Shown: piece by piece, positions 8,087-16,786 of the stretch | Layout: the number at the start of each line of letters is the position of its first letter | How positions within the stretch are numbered: position 1 is the first letter of the stretch | Position numbers and translations under genes: made by a program | Notes under the pieces: generated by a model | The model's database searches: none | What the model was told of the DNA's origin: nothing | What the model saw: the letters and a program-made list of their open reading frames with translations, nothing else | Origin: Planctomycetaceae bacterium | GTDB taxonomy: Bacteria > Planctomycetota > Planctomycetia > Pirellulales > Lacipirellulaceae | Direction of reading: 5' to 3' | Assembly: GCA_002702655.1 (NCBI GenBank) | Contig: PABB01000034.1 | Span: forward strand, 1-57,031 | DNA length: 57,031 nt

Positions 8087-9169
8087 TCACGCCGCTGCCG
8101 GCGTCGGCATCTTCTTCCCCTTCAGCTTGTAGACATACGCCAACACTTCGGCCACCGCCGCGTAGCTCTGGTCGGGCACCGGCCGACCAACGTCGACTTC
8201 CTTGTACAGCAGCCGGGCCAGCGGTTTGCGTTCGACCACCGGGATGTTGTTCTCCAGCGCCAGACGGCGGATGCGCTGCGCGATGACGCCGGCGCCCTTG
8301 GCCACCACCACGGGCGCCGCCATCGTCTGCGGATCGTATTGAATCGCCACGGCCAACTCGGTCGGATTGGTCACCACGACGTCCGCCATGGGCACCTTGT
8401 CGCCGATGCGGTTCAGCGCCATTTGCCGCTGAATCTGTTTCCGCCGCGCGATCACTTGCGGGTCGCCCTGCAGGTTCTTCATTTCCTCGCGCACCTCTTG
8501 ATGCGTCATTTTCAAATCTTGCTCGTGCTTCCACTTCTGAAAGGCGTAATCGAGAATCGCCAACACGAACAGCGCGGCGCCGGTCCACAGGGCGGTCGAC
8601 AGCACCAGTTCCACAGTGAATTTCGCCAGCACGGGCACGGACATCTGACTGGCCAGCAAGACCTCGTCCCGCCGCCGGTACAGCAGCACGCCGGCCACCG
8701 TCGCCACGATCGCCACCTTGAAGAGCCCGAAGCCCAGCCGCATGGCGCCCTGCAGCGAGAAGATCCGCTTGAGCCCCGCCAGCGGGCTCATTCGCGACCA
8801 GTCAAACTGCAATTTCTCGGGCAAGAATAGGAAGCCGAACTGCAGCACGCTCGATAGCGCGCCGGCCAGCATCAGCACGCCCAGAATCGGCAGCAGCCAG
8901 GTCGCCAATTGTCGCATCAGTGCGTGCGAGTGTTCAACGAACGCCCCCGGGTCGGCCTGCAACGTGCCGACAGTGCGCAGTTGAAAGGCCAGGTAGGCGG
9001 CCACTCCCTCGCAGACGCCGCGTCCCCACACCATCAGCACGCCGGCGCCAACCAACAGCAGTGCGGCCGACCCCAAGTCCTGACTGAACGCAACCTGCCC
9101 CTGCTCGCGGGCCTGCTGCCTGCGATGCGGCGTTGCGTCGTACGTCTTGTCGCCAGATTGCTCAGGCAC
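8087..9169 (-). CDS. flhB: Flagellar export protein FlhB (NPTE variant)
   Basis: 360 residues from ATG at 9169. The N-terminus EQSGDKTYDATPHRRQQAREQGQ matches the FlhB/YscU start (E-x-T-x-x-K-x-x-AR-x-x-GQ). Four hydrophobic segments follow (about 35-60, 90-112, 146-165 and 185-207), then a long helix and the cytoplasmic FlhB-C domain. The autocleavage site at residues 268-271 reads NPTE, not the usual NPTH. FlhB sets the substrate switch from rod/hook to filament subunits. It is the last gene of the fliOPQR-flhB operon and starts 111 bases after fliR. Confidence 0.93.
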   Translation of the reverse strand: MPEQSGDKTYDATPHRRQQAREQGQVAFSQDLGSAALLLVGAGVLMVWGRGVCEGVAAYLAFQLRTVGTLQADPGAFVEHSHALMRQLATWLLPILGVLMLAGALSSVLQFGFLFLPEKLQFDWSRMSPLAGLKRIFSLQGAMRLGFGLFKVAIVATVAGVLLYRRRDEVLLASQMSVPVLAKFTVELVLSTALWTGAALFVLAILDYAFQKWKHEQDLKMTHQEVREEMKNLQGDPQVIARRKQIQRQMALNRIGDKVPMADVVVTNPTELAVAIQYDPQTMAAPVVVAKGAGVIAQRIRRLALENNIPVVERKPLARLLYKEVDVGRPVPDQSYAAVAEVLAYVYKLKGKKMPTPAAA

Positions 9170-9280
9170 GGGGAGAGGTCAGAAGTGAGAGTTCGGAGGT
9201 CAGGGGAGGGCGGGCAGCACCGCGGCTTTACTTCGCCGCACGCGGCGAGAATGCAGAATCACTTACTTCAACAGCCATTG

Positions 9281-10057
9281 CTAATTCCCCGCAGCGATGG
9301 CTTCGCGAATCAGCGTGATGGCGTCGACCGCTCGTTGAGGAAACGTCAGCGCGATCGCCCCCACCGACACCACCAAACAGCCCAGCGTGGTCAGGGCGTT
9401 CACGCTGAACCCGACGGCAATCACGTTGATTTGCGGCAGCGTCCGTCCGACCAACCCAAGCACCAGCGTCGCCAGCAGAAGCGCGGTCATCGCCGGCGCC
9501 GCGGCGCGGATGCCCAACAGGAAACTCTGCGACAGCAGCGTCATCGCCGCGTCCGAATAGGTCGTTCCCCAACCGGCCCGTCCCGGCGGCAGCCAGGCGT
9601 AGGTCTCCAGCACGGCTTCGACGAGCATCTCGTGCCCGTCAAGCAGCACGAACAGCGACAGCGTCAAGAAGTAGAACAACTGCGAGTAGACCGGCACGCT
9701 GTTTTCGGTTGTCGGATCGAATGATTCGCTGATCGCCGTTCCGCCCAACTGGCTGACAATCTGTCCGGTCAGCTGAATGCCGCTGAGCAGGATCGTCACC
9801 CCCAGACCCAGTAGCGAACCCAACAGCGTTTCGCTGGCCACGTGCCACGCAAAGGCGGTTGTGTCGGTGACGCTGACCGGCGGGGCGGTCGAAAACAGCG
9901 GCGTCACCATCAACGCCAGCGCCACGGCGAACAGCGCGCGCACATGCATCGGGGCCGCCTTGGTGCTCAACAGCGGCGCGGTGGCCACCAGCCCGCCTAC
10001 CCGGGCCAGCACCAGCACGAACGCGCCGAACTGATTGAGCAGGAGCGTTTCAAGCAT
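9281..10057 (-). CDS. fliR: Flagellar export gate protein FliR
   Basis: 258 residues, close to the usual FliR length. About six hydrophobic segments are present, and the N-terminus (NQFGAFVLVLARVGGLVATAPLL) has the family's R-x-x-G-x-x-x-x-x-P-x-x pattern. Later segments include GLGVTILLSGIQLTGQIVSQLGG and PQINVIAVGFSVNALTTLG. With FliP and FliQ it forms the helical export gate inside the basal-body MS ring. It follows fliQ by 34 bases in the same direction, and flhB follows it. Confidence 0.93.
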   Translation of the reverse strand: MLETLLLNQFGAFVLVLARVGGLVATAPLLSTKAAPMHVRALFAVALALMVTPLFSTAPPVSVTDTTAFAWHVASETLLGSLLGLGVTILLSGIQLTGQIVSQLGGTAISESFDPTTENSVPVYSQLFYFLTLSLFVLLDGHEMLVEAVLETYAWLPPGRAGWGTTYSDAAMTLLSQSFLLGIRAAAPAMTALLLATLVLGLVGRTLPQINVIAVGFSVNALTTLGCLVVSVGAIALTFPQRAVDAITLIREAIAAGN

Positions 10058-10091
10058 GGCAGCAGAGGGGCGAATGCGCGGTTGTGCGCCG

Positions 10092-10358
10092 CTACAGCGT
10101 TTGCGGGATGTTCTTGATCAATGTGCTGGCGTACTCCAGCAGCCGCGATAGGATCCACGGGAGGGCAAACGCCAAGGCAACGACCATCGCAATCAGCTTC
10201 GGCACAAACGCCACCGTTTGCTCCTGAATCTGCGTAAGCGCCTGCAGCAAGCCGACGATCAGGCCCACCACGGCCCCGGCAATCAGCACCGGCGCTGCGA
10301 CCAGCGTGGCAATCAGCAGGGCCTCGCGGCCCAGATCGATGGCAGTTTCAGGAGTCAT
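10092..10358 (-). CDS. fliQ: Flagellar export gate protein FliQ
   Basis: 88 residues, the normal FliQ size. There are two membrane helices, with the conserved first part TPETAIDLGREALLIATLVAAP and the segment ALTQIQEQTVAFVPKLIA that links them. Four copies of FliQ pack around the FliP-FliR core. It lies 12 bases after fliP and is part of one transcript. Confidence 0.94.
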   Translation of the reverse strand: MTPETAIDLGREALLIATLVAAPVLIAGAVVGLIVGLLQALTQIQEQTVAFVPKLIAMVVALAFALPWILSRLLEYASTLIKNIPQTL

Positions 10359-10370
10359 GGCAGAGGCGGC

Positions 10371-11321
10371 CTACGTGAATGCGGTGAAGCTCTCCATGAG
10401 CATCTCGCCGACCAGCGTCCAGCCGTCGACCAGCACGAACAGCAGCAGCTTGAACGGCAGCGAGATCAACACGGGCGGCAGCATCAGCATGCCCATCGAG
10501 ATCGTGACGCTCGCCACGACGATGTCGAGAATCACGAACGGCAAGTAGATCTGAAAGCCGATTAAGAACGCCGTCTTCAATTCGCTCAGCATGAACGCCG
10601 GCAACAGCGCCTGCAGCGGAACGTCGCGTTCGGCAGGACCGGCGCCGAAGTAGACGTAGTTCTCCGGCAACTGGCCGGTCTCGGGGTCGCGCTCGCCGGG
10701 CAGATAGCTCAAAAACAAATGCACTGCGTCGTCATTGTTGGTCCGGCGAATCTGTTCGGCCATGAACTTGCGCACGGGCAACGAACCGCGTTGCCACGCT
10801 TCTTCCAGCGGAATCTCCTTATCGGTGTACGGTTTGATGCCGTCGGTGTAGACCTGATTCCAGACCGGCGTCATCAGCAGCGCTGTCATAAACAGCGCGA
10901 TCGAGGTGAGCACCTGGCTGGGGGGCAGTTGCTGCACGCCCAGCGCCTGACGCAGCAGGCCCAGCACGACCAGGATGCGGACAAAGCTGGTCGTCATCAG
11001 CAAAATGGCCGGCGCCAGGCTGATCACGGTCAGCAGCAGCATCACCTGCAGGGCCGACGACATCCCCTCGGGGCTGGTCCACTGCTGCGGCCCGCCAAGC
11101 CCGGCCAGTCCGCCCAAGTTGCTTGGCGCGTTGGGGGACGAAAAGGAAGCCGTCGACGGCGATGCGGCGGATTGAGCGGCCGCGAGCGTCGGAGCAGAGC
11201 ACATCACGGCGAACATTGACCACTGCGCAAGCAGTGCGCAGCAACGACGCGACCATAACCACCGGCGCAAGCTCGCACTCGCGGTGATCGATGCGGTCAT
11301 GGCTGGCTGTTGCTTGCCCAT
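10371..11321 (-). CDS. fliP: Flagellar export gate protein FliP
   Basis: 316 residues from ATG at 11321, 6 bases after the fliO stop; an in-frame ATG at 11300 is an alternative. A cleavable signal region ([22 protein letters not shown]) and a Ser/Pro-rich linker precede the FliP domain, so the protein is about 70 residues longer than enteric FliP. The domain shows [39 protein letters not shown] and the C-terminal [23 protein letters not shown]. Five FliP subunits line the export channel. Assignment is secure from motifs and gene order. Confidence 0.95.
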   Translation of the reverse strand: MGKQQPAMTASITASASLRRWLWSRRCCALLAQWSMFAVMCSAPTLAAAQSAASPSTASFSSPNAPSNLGGLAGLGGPQQWTSPEGMSSALQVMLLLTVISLAPAILLMTTSFVRILVVLGLLRQALGVQQLPPSQVLTSIALFMTALLMTPVWNQVYTDGIKPYTDKEIPLEEAWQRGSLPVRKFMAEQIRRTNNDDAVHLFLSYLPGERDPETGQLPENYVYFGAGPAERDVPLQALLPAFMLSELKTAFLIGFQIYLPFVILDIVVASVTISMGMLMLPPVLISLPFKLLLFVLVDGWTLVGEMLMESFTAFT

Positions 11322-11327
11322 TGCGAC

Positions 11328-12299
11328 TCACTGCCACCGGTTGGCTTCGCGTCCCAGAAATCCGCGGGCTGGTTCCTTTGCCAACTGGGCAAGGACCTGT
11401 TCGAACTCCGCTGTGGGGCCATGCACCGCGCTGGCGGTGCACAGGCCGGTCAGGCGGTCGACCTCCGCCGGGTCGGTGATCTCGGCCAAGGTCTGTACGC
11501 CGTCGGCGGTGATCGACAGCAGCAGCAACTTGTTGCCCAAGCGAACCAGTTGGGCTACGTGGCGCCCCGCGATTGGCGCCGCCCCCAACAGCGCGAACGC
11601 TTCGGCCGGCAACGCGCCGGTGCGCTGCGGGCTGGCGCGGCGGAATAACCACGCACACACGAGAAACAGGGCGACGACCGCCGCCAAGCCCGTCGCTGCG
11701 GTGGTCAGCGACGCGCCTGCCGGCAGGGTGAAGGGAAGCTCCGGACGTGGGCCGCTGGCCGTCTGGCCGAGTTGCGCCGAGTTCGCCGACGATCCGCCGC
11801 GCGGGGCTAACCGCCGCGGGTCGCCCTCAGAGATCGTTGAGCTTGCTAACGGGTCAGCGAAGCGAGTCGGCGGGGCTGCCGGACGTGGAAACGCGGCCGA
11901 CGCTTCTGGGTCCGCGGCCGTCGACTGCGGCAACATGGCTTTCGGCGTCGCCATGTCGTCCGCCTCGGCCGCGACCTGTGGTCCCTGTTCGGCGAACGCC
12001 GCGATCACATCACCGTCGGTAGTCGACTCGGGCGAAGCCACCGGTTCGGCATGCGCTGCCGGCCACACGGCCGAATCGACATGATTCGCCCGCAGTGGAT
12101 TGATCGGCGCCGCGCTCGCGGCGTGCGAGGCCGCCTCGCCCGCCGGTTCGACAACCTGCACCGTCGCCTGCGGCTGGTCGCGATGGTACGACAGCAGCAC
12201 CTCGCCGCTTTGCGCAGCTGCTCGGTCGTGGCCGCCCGCGAAGAGCAGGACAGCCAGAGCAATGAGCAAGCAACAGATGGGACGGCGCGGCGCAAACAT
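11328..12299 (-). CDS. fliO: Flagellar biosynthesis protein FliO, with long periplasmic region
   Basis: 323 residues. A signal sequence (ICCLLIALAVLLFAGG) is followed by about 175 residues of Ala/Pro/Ser/Asp-rich, probably disordered extracytoplasmic sequence. A membrane helix (TTAATGLAAVVALFLVCAW) and a FliO-like cytoplasmic part come next (PIAGRHVAQLVRLGNKLLLLSITADGVQTLAEI). FliO chaperones FliP assembly and is the least conserved gate protein. The assignment rests on the helix plus the V-RLGNKLLLLSI segment and on its place directly before fliP. It is the first gene of the operon; no fliM or fliN lies upstream in this window. Confidence 0.88.
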   Translation of the reverse strand: MFAPRRPICCLLIALAVLLFAGGHDRAAAQSGEVLLSYHRDQPQATVQVVEPAGEAASHAASAAPINPLRANHVDSAVWPAAHAEPVASPESTTDGDVIAAFAEQGPQVAAEADDMATPKAMLPQSTAADPEASAAFPRPAAPPTRFADPLASSTISEGDPRRLAPRGGSSANSAQLGQTASGPRPELPFTLPAGASLTTAATGLAAVVALFLVCAWLFRRASPQRTGALPAEAFALLGAAPIAGRHVAQLVRLGNKLLLLSITADGVQTLAEITDPAEVDRLTGLCTASAVHGPTAEFEQVLAQLAKEPARGFLGREANRWQ

Positions 12300-12416
12300 C
12301 GCCGGGGCTTATACGAGACACCGCCGGCCGGCGTCTAGATCGGTCAGCTTGCTAGCGACGACGTCATCACGGCGACCGGATGATGCCAGCAGTCGTCTGC
12401 CGGTCCGCCCGCCAGT

Positions 12417-13376
12417 CTACTTGGCCCGCAGGTCCCAAGCTTGCAGCCACTCCTGAGCGATTGGCTGCATGTCGAACTCGTCGATCAGGCGCTGGTGCAT
12501 GTCCGAAAGATGCCCGGCGCCGTAAAAGACTGCTAGCTTGCCGGTTCCCTCATCGAGTTGCTCCCGCAGCACGGCTAGCGCGGCCTTGTTGCGTTCCGTG
12601 ATGATGGTCGAGCCTTCGGGGCCGGAAAAACCGGTCAGCAGCGACTCCATGCCCTCGAATTGCTTGGCCATGGCAATCTTCAGCCGCCGCGGCCGATCGT
12701 CCGACATGAAAGCCATGATCAGGTCCATTTCGGGCGACTCGCCCGTGGTCTGATTCTGGCTTTGCTGCGCCATCGAGGCGCCAACCATCCGCAGGTACAT
12801 CTTGAGAAAGTTGTCGTTGCGGTCCGCCATCGACTGCATGAATTGCTCGGGCGACATGTCGGCGTGCACGAAGTTGCGGGCCGTGTAGTCGACTTGCTCA
12901 AGCTGGTGCTCCAGTTCGAGCGCCGACTTCATCATGTTCTGCATGGCGCCCAGGGGGTGCGAATTGGACGTCCCGCGTCCTTTGGGCACGACGGTTCCCT
13001 CGGGGGCCACCAACTCATACAGCACGGCGTCGTAGCCACGGAATCGCTTGTTCAGCTCGTCGTAGTAGCTGCGGTCGGCAATGTGCACGGCCCCCACCAA
13101 ATCGACGAAGCGCTCGTAGTCGCCCACGGGGCGATCGGCGTCGAAATCGGCGCGTGGGACGTAGCGAATCAGGGCCGTTTCCATCGCGATCGGATCCGCT
13201 TGGCCCTTCTTCTCGACCAGCCGCACCCAATGCTCGCCGGCATCCTCGGGCAATTGGCCCACGACGGGCGCCACAGCGGCCTCCTGGGCCTGGCAGCCGG
13301 CCGCCCACAGCGGGGCCAGCAGCCAACCAAACAGGGCCAGCGGAGTCACGCGGCGACGACGAAAACGGGGCAACAT
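12417..13376 (-). CDS. TIKI/TraB-family-like lipoprotein
   Basis: 319 residues. A basic N-terminus, hydrophobic helix and lipobox (LWAAGC, Cys28) mark a lipoprotein. Two family signatures are spaced as in TIKI/TraB proteins: LVGAVHIADRSYYDEL (about residue 92) and, near the end, LAVFYGAGHLSDMHQRL. Each carries the G-x-x-H motif that binds metal in the TIKI protease subfamily. The segment after the first motif, YDAVLYELVAP, supplies the conserved E. TIKI members are metalloproteases; bacterial TraB-like members are mostly uncharacterised. The gene is oriented like the flagellar operon, 117 bases upstream of fliO, and may or may not be co-transcribed. A TATACT -10-like box lies at 13421-13426 on the minus strand. 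Confidence 0.82.
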   Translation of the reverse strand: MLPRFRRRRVTPLALFGWLLAPLWAAGCQAQEAAVAPVVGQLPEDAGEHWVRLVEKKGQADPIAMETALIRYVPRADFDADRPVGDYERFVDLVGAVHIADRSYYDELNKRFRGYDAVLYELVAPEGTVVPKGRGTSNSHPLGAMQNMMKSALELEHQLEQVDYTARNFVHADMSPEQFMQSMADRNDNFLKMYLRMVGASMAQQSQNQTTGESPEMDLIMAFMSDDRPRRLKIAMAKQFEGMESLLTGFSGPEGSTIITERNKAALAVLREQLDEGTGKLAVFYGAGHLSDMHQRLIDEFDMQPIAQEWLQAWDLRAK

Positions 13377-13484
13377 GGCGGCAGGGCCTCGAAGCTGGGA
13401 AACGGGTGCAAGCTGGTGGAAGTATACGGCCTGCCGCGGGCGAGGGACAGCAAGCCCGCGATGAGGGCCTCAAACGCAGCCTAG

Positions 13485-13550
13485 GGCGAGCGGGCCGCGT
13501 GAGCCCCCTGTTCTGCCGTCGAAATTGGGGGCCCACGCCCCCCGCTCGCC
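13485..13550. repeat. 66-base long stem-loop between divergent genes
   Basis: An outer 10-bp stem (GGCGAGCGGG 13485-13494 / CCCGCTCGCC 13541-13550) and an inner 11-bp stem with one mismatch (CGTGAGCCCCC 13498-13508 / GGGGGCCCACG 13527-13537) are separated by a 3x3 internal loop. The apical loop has 18 bases. It sits in the 373-base gap (13377-13749) between the lipoprotein and the BBP7 gene, which otherwise holds only candidate promoter elements. It has no T-run. It could be a leader structure, a cruciform or a dispersed palindromic repeat. Confidence 0.6.
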
Positions 13551-13749
13551 ACGTCGTTACGACAAACGCATCGCATCCTGCTAGCTGGTGCGACCCGTAT
13601 TTTCGTCACTGTTTACCAAACTTACTCAACCGGTTCGACCGGCGCGTCCGATACTACCCGCACAGATAGGCCTCATAGGCTTCATCGATCCGTGCAGCCA
13701 ATCGCAGTGCGCCCGCGCCGGGCGCCCTCCCACAGGGGACTGGGAACCT

Positions 13750-15387
13750 ATGACATTACGAACTTATCACAAGTGGATCGCGGCAGTCGCTCTGGCGACC
13801 GTTGCAGGTTTCGGCGTCACCGCCCAAGCTCAGGTGGAAGACGCGTTCTGCGGCCCAGGCTGCGATTTCGACGCGCAGTGGTTCGCCCCGGTGGACTTTG
13901 ATTACAACTGCCTGCCAATCCAGAAGGACTGCGGGTACTTCTTCAACTACAGCAAGCTGGCGTGGACGATCAGCGGCGAGCGGACGACGATTGGCCAACG
14001 CGGCCTGACCGTCCCGTCGGAGGTCATCTTCCCGCTGACCGCGTTCAGCGAAGGCACGCCGCCTGATCCGTACCAAGTGCAGAATGGAATTCAGGAGGCG
14101 CCGCCGGACGCGACGATCGGTTGGGGCGACCGCTACGAGATGGGCTACTTCTCGTGCGGCAAGGGCTGGATGGTCGGCGTCCTCGACGGACCTCGCAACA
14201 GCTCGACAGCCTATTACGGATTCGATTCGCTACAGATTGGCAACGCCTGGCCGGCTTACACCGATCTCGCACTGCTCGCGACCGATCTGCAGGGTTTCCC
14301 GCCGGGCACCGGAGCGACGGGCGTCGATGGATCGGGCGTCGAGGGAACGCGCACCATCTTCAACAACATTGGCAGTTCGTGGCTGTCGACCAGCCGCAAC
14401 GGCTTCGGCAGCGTCGCTGTCAACTTCGACGCCCCCGCGGGCTACTTCCTGGGATTCCGAGACTACCACGTCAACGGCGAAGCCAATGCCCCCGGCCCGA
14501 CGGTCGCCGGCCCTGGTCGAGTCGTGGAAACGCGCACCATTGTCATCGGCGACGGCGTCGACGGGACTGGTATCACGGAAGTGACCTGGACGGCTGATGT
14601 CGATGCGCTTGCTGACGACCTGGATGGCGACACCGTTGGCGCCTTCTTCGTAGTGCGGGTGGATGACGACGGCGACGGCGTGATCGACGACGATGATCCG
14701 ATCGTGGCCAACGGCGTCGACTTCGACGACCTGCACCTGTTCAACGTCTTCTTTGACAACATGATCGTACGGTCCATCACGGACGTGCGAGGCGTGGAAC
14801 TGATGGGCACGCTCGAACTTGACAACACGCATCTGCCCGTCAAAGAGCAACGCAACCACTTCGCCTTGGGCTACGGCGTTCGCTTCTTCAAGATGAAGGA
14901 CCAGTTCTTCTGGGACGGCCACGGCAGCGTCTTGGGCCGAACCTACGTCGACACGGAAGCTGACAACCAAATCGTGGGCCCCCAACTCCGGGCGATGTGG
15001 ACCCGGCAGAATCGCAAGTTCAGCACCAGCGTCGACGGGCGGTTCATGTTCGGCTACAACGTCACCGACCGGTCGATGACTGCGGCGATGGGCGAGGACT
15101 TGATTCCCGGCGGATTGAATTCGCTGATCATGGGTCGGCCCACCTTCTCGCGGTACGGCGCCCAGGACAACGAGTTCTCGCCGCTGGTGGAATTGCGAGC
15201 CGAGGGCCGCTACCAGGCGACCCGTGCTCTGGCTCTGAAAGTCGGCTACACCGCCATGTACGTTGACAACGTCACGCGAGCTTCCGAGCAGATCGTGTAC
15301 CGCCTGCCCGACTTTGGACTGGGCGCCGCCGGCAACCAGGACGTGTTCGTCAACGGCGTCGACTTCGGCATCGAACTAGTTCACTAG
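13750..15387 (+). CDS. BBP7-type outer-membrane beta-barrel protein
   Basis: 545 residues from ATG at 13750, chosen for its signal peptide (IAAVALATVAGFGVTAQAQ); the longer open frame upstream is not protein-like. The mature part opens with a Cys-containing segment (AFCGPGCDFDAQWFAPVDF). The C-terminal half alternates short beta strands, for example HFALGYGVRFFKMKDQFFWD, FSTSVDGRFMFGYN and ALALKVGYTAMYVDNVTRAS, as expected of the BBP7 barrel family expanded in planctomycetes. Near residues 304-316 lies an Asp-rich DDDGDGVIDDDDP segment resembling a calcium-binding turn. A strong terminator follows. The probable location is the outer membrane; its ligand or transport role is unknown. Confidence 0.85.
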   Translation: MTLRTYHKWIAAVALATVAGFGVTAQAQVEDAFCGPGCDFDAQWFAPVDFDYNCLPIQKDCGYFFNYSKLAWTISGERTTIGQRGLTVPSEVIFPLTAFSEGTPPDPYQVQNGIQEAPPDATIGWGDRYEMGYFSCGKGWMVGVLDGPRNSSTAYYGFDSLQIGNAWPAYTDLALLATDLQGFPPGTGATGVDGSGVEGTRTIFNNIGSSWLSTSRNGFGSVAVNFDAPAGYFLGFRDYHVNGEANAPGPTVAGPGRVVETRTIVIGDGVDGTGITEVTWTADVDALADDLDGDTVGAFFVVRVDDDGDGVIDDDDPIVANGVDFDDLHLFNVFFDNMIVRSITDVRGVELMGTLELDNTHLPVKEQRNHFALGYGVRFFKMKDQFFWDGHGSVLGRTYVDTEADNQIVGPQLRAMWTRQNRKFSTSVDGRFMFGYNVTDRSMTAAMGEDLIPGGLNSLIMGRPTFSRYGAQDNEFSPLVELRAEGRYQATRALALKVGYTAMYVDNVTRASEQIVYRLPDFGLGAAGNQDVFVNGVDFGIELVH

Positions 15388-15418
15388 TCTCGACGCGAAT
15401 CGCATCAAAGGACAATTG

Positions 15419-15453
15419 CGCCCCCCGACAGAATTCTGTCGGGGGGCGTTTTT
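15419..15453 (+). terminator. Rho-independent terminator of the BBP7 gene
   Basis: A perfect 15-bp self-complementary stem region (CGCCCCCCGACAG then CTGTCGGGGGGCG around AATT, 15419-15448) is followed by TTTTT at 15449-15453. It lies 31 bases past the stop codon. Confidence 0.88.
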
Positions 15454-15528
15454 CGTCGCGTGTGCGCGCAGACAACCGGCGGCGCTGGGGCGGATTCTGC
15501 TCGACGGGCGAACTGGGGCGATTTCCGC

Positions 15529-16545
15529 CTAGGCCCCGGTCAGCGACTGGAGCGCCCGCCCCCGGAAGTCGCGAATCTCGGCAATCATCTCCGCCATGGA
15601 TTGGTAGCGATCCGCGCAGTTCTTCTGCAGCGCCTTCAGTGCAATCGCCTCCAGTACGGGCGAAATGTTGCGCTCCGGCGCCCGTTCCCGCGGCGGCTTC
15701 GGCGGTTTGTGGAGAATCATGTCGAACGTCTCGCTGATCCGTTGGCCGCGGAGCGGCTCGCGGAGCGTGAGGATTTCATACAGCACGGCCCCCACCGCGT
15801 AGACGTCGGTCCGCGCGTCGATGTCCTGCCCCCCGCCGCGAACCTGCTCGGGCGCCATGTACAGCGGCGTCCCGGGGCGCTGGTCGATGTCGGTCAGCAC
15901 CTCGTGCTCCATGGCGACGTTGGTCGGGTCGTCGGCCCCCATGGCCCACACCTTGGCGACCCCCCAATCCAGGATGAGCACCTCGCCGAACGAGCCGATC
16001 AGAATGTTCTCCGGCTTGATGTCGCGATGCACGACCCCGTGGGCGTGTGCGTAATCCAGGCCGTTGCAGACCTGAATCAGCACGCCCAGCATCCGCTCCA
16101 AGTCGTATTTCTCGATGGCGTCCGCGTCGCCGGCCAGTTGCCGTTCGATGATTTCGCGAATGTTGTCGCCAGCCACCTTTTTCATGGTGAAGTACAGCCG
16201 GCCTTCCAGATCGCGGCCGAGGTCGTACACCGGCACCGTCGAGGGATGCTGCAGTTGGGCCGTGACCCGCGCTTCGCGCAGGAATCGGCTATGCATGTAC
16301 TCGTTGTTGGCCAGGTGCGGATGCAGAGTCTTCATCACCACGGTGCGGCCGAGGCTCTCATCGCGGCATGTGCGCAACACGGCCGTGCCGCCTTTGGCCA
16401 AGGGCTGAAAATCCTTGTAGCGCCCAAAGCCCGTGGTCTGGAATTTGGGCAGGCGAACATCCGTATCCTTCACGTAGATGTGAGGATAGGAGTCGCTCGC
16501 CCCAACGGGTGCGTTGTCCTGTTCGTGATCGTGATAGTCGCCCAT
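15529..16545 (-). CDS. Soluble Ser/Thr protein kinase (DWG variant)
   Basis: 338 residues from ATG at 16545; the open frame runs to 16818 but the extra residues look non-coding. Kinase motifs in order: a reduced glycine loop KGGTAV (51-56), the ATP-anchoring Lys72 in VVMKTL, Glu91 in FLREARV, catalytic HRDIKPEN (173-180), metal-binding DWG (193-195, in place of DFG) and APE (231-233) in GTPLYMAPEQV. The catalytic set is intact, so it should be active. There is no membrane helix or sensor domain, unlike most planctomycete kinases. Length and the 15-residue activation region (TNVAMEHEVLTDI) fit the Hanks type. The substrate is unknown. It is divergent from the DUF3500-type gene. Confidence 0.88.
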   Translation of the reverse strand: MGDYHDHEQDNAPVGASDSYPHIYVKDTDVRLPKFQTTGFGRYKDFQPLAKGGTAVLRTCRDESLGRTVVMKTLHPHLANNEYMHSRFLREARVTAQLQHPSTVPVYDLGRDLEGRLYFTMKKVAGDNIREIIERQLAGDADAIEKYDLERMLGVLIQVCNGLDYAHAHGVVHRDIKPENILIGSFGEVLILDWGVAKVWAMGADDPTNVAMEHEVLTDIDQRPGTPLYMAPEQVRGGGQDIDARTDVYAVGAVLYEILTLREPLRGQRISETFDMILHKPPKPPRERAPERNISPVLEAIALKALQKNCADRYQSMAEMIAEIRDFRGRALQSLTGA

Positions 16546-16786
16546 AGTTGCTCGTGATGAGTGGCCCGGATCAGCGCGGCGCCGCGGCCGCTGACGGCGC
16601 TCCGCCCGCTGGGTAAGTGTACGGCAGACCACGAAAAAGCCAACGCCGCCCGTCCGCAGCCCGCAGAGAATGTTTGCGGCGCCGCGGCATCCGCGATCTA
16701 ATGCCCGTTGCCGTAGGGCGCCGAACGGGTCCCGTCCGCCGACGCCTGTCTCGCTCTTCCTTTGTCGCAATATCGAGGCGTATCCC

